Source: Polynucleobacter meluiroseus
GTDB lineage: Bacteria; Bacteroidota; Bacteroidia; Flavobacteriales_D; Crocinitomicaceae
Direction: 5' to 3'
Length of the DNA: 5,657 nt
NCBI GenBank assembly: GCA_943328715.2
Contig: CALQBB020000077.1
Location: 1-5,657 of the forward strand
The notes beneath the pieces are model-generated. The model did not search any database. It was given only the letters and a program-made list of their open reading frames with translations, and was not told where the DNA came from. Shown here piece by piece: positions 5,412 to 5,657 of this stretch (position 1 is its first letter; each line of letters opens with the position of its first letter). The position numbers were made by a program, and so were the translations under genes.

Positions 5412-5657
5412 CTATTTTGGAAAATTCAATTCCATTCCCGGGAAGAATACATGTCCCATAATGAGTGGATTGAAAACAAAATATTGACATTTTACCAATT
5501 CGCCATTCGGTAGTTGACACCAGAATTTGTTCATGTCCATATTTTCCATCTCGCCAAATTCGTTGCGTTGTGCTTCCTTCGATGCGATTTTAAACATGCG
5601 TAATTTTGTGGAAGGCCCTTGTTTTTCTTTAACGGTAAGGACACAGAATGGCGCAGA
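5412..5657 (-). CDS. C-terminal 81 residues of an unrecognised protein (partial, runs off right edge)
   Basis: The minus-strand frame is open from the window edge to TAG at 5414-5412, giving 81 residues with no stop and codon choice consistent with real coding. Visible features are a basic stretch (KEKQGPSTKLR), an acidic and Met-rich segment (GEMENMDMNKF), then WCQLPNGEL, CQYFVFNPLIMGHVFFPG and a C-terminal MELNFPK. I do not recognise the family. There is no signal peptide or membrane segment in the visible part. It points the same way as the adhesin gene, about 200 bases upstream of it, but the gap carries that gene's own leader, so co-transcription is uncertain. Another minus-strand frame stays open from 5520 to the stop at 5335 and reads plausibly from GTCILPGNGIEFSK onward, so the true C-terminus could be longer if there is a frameshift near 5420-5480. 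Confidence 0.6.
   Translation of the reverse strand, partial: SAPFCVLTVKEKQGPSTKLRMFKIASKEAQRNEFGEMENMDMNKFWCQLPNGELVKCQYFVFNPLIMGHVFFPGMELNFPK

Overview
The window looks like a chromosome segment from a Bacteroidota bacterium, probably of the Flavobacteriia (inference). Three things support this: a protein with a C-terminal type IX secretion signal of the gliding-motility (type B) kind, promoter boxes of the TAnnTTTG type, and protein-coding starts without Shine-Dalgarno sequences. A more exact placement cannot be supported.

Layout. At the left edge (1-98, minus) is the first 32 codons of a secreted or outer-membrane protein. It overlaps the end of coaX (82-810, minus), a type III pantothenate kinase for coenzyme A synthesis. 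A divergent interval (811-898) holds a promoter-like box almost touching the coaX start and a good promoter for a plus-strand tRNA-Phe(GAA) gene (899-971). The tRNA is followed by a very strong intrinsic terminator (978-1010).

The interval 1011-1459 has no intact gene but is not empty. It carries the C-terminal third of a RAYT/IS200-like tyrosine transposase on the plus strand (about 1070-1276). This relic is flanked by short palindrome-forming repeats related to TTCGCAGCARTGCAACT: two inverted copies on its left and three or more copies on its right, ending against the 3' end of the next gene. It reads as the decayed remains of a transposase with its REP-like repeats.

Most of the window (1460-5209, minus) is one 1249-residue exported protein. 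It has a signal peptide, about thirteen PKD/Ig-like repeats, and a type B T9SS sorting domain, so it is probably a cell-surface adhesin or filament. Its cysteines are placed with striking regularity. The first repeat lacks the late cysteine and the last repeat lacks the early one, so that the only simple register pairing all of them joins repeat i to repeat i+1. This possible inter-domain disulfide ladder is the most interesting signal here.

The right end (5210-5657) holds the adhesin's upstream region, with a 7-bp hairpin next to its start codon, and the 3' end of an unrecognised minus-strand gene that may be frameshifted near its end. No complete new defence, CRISPR or biosynthetic system is visible.
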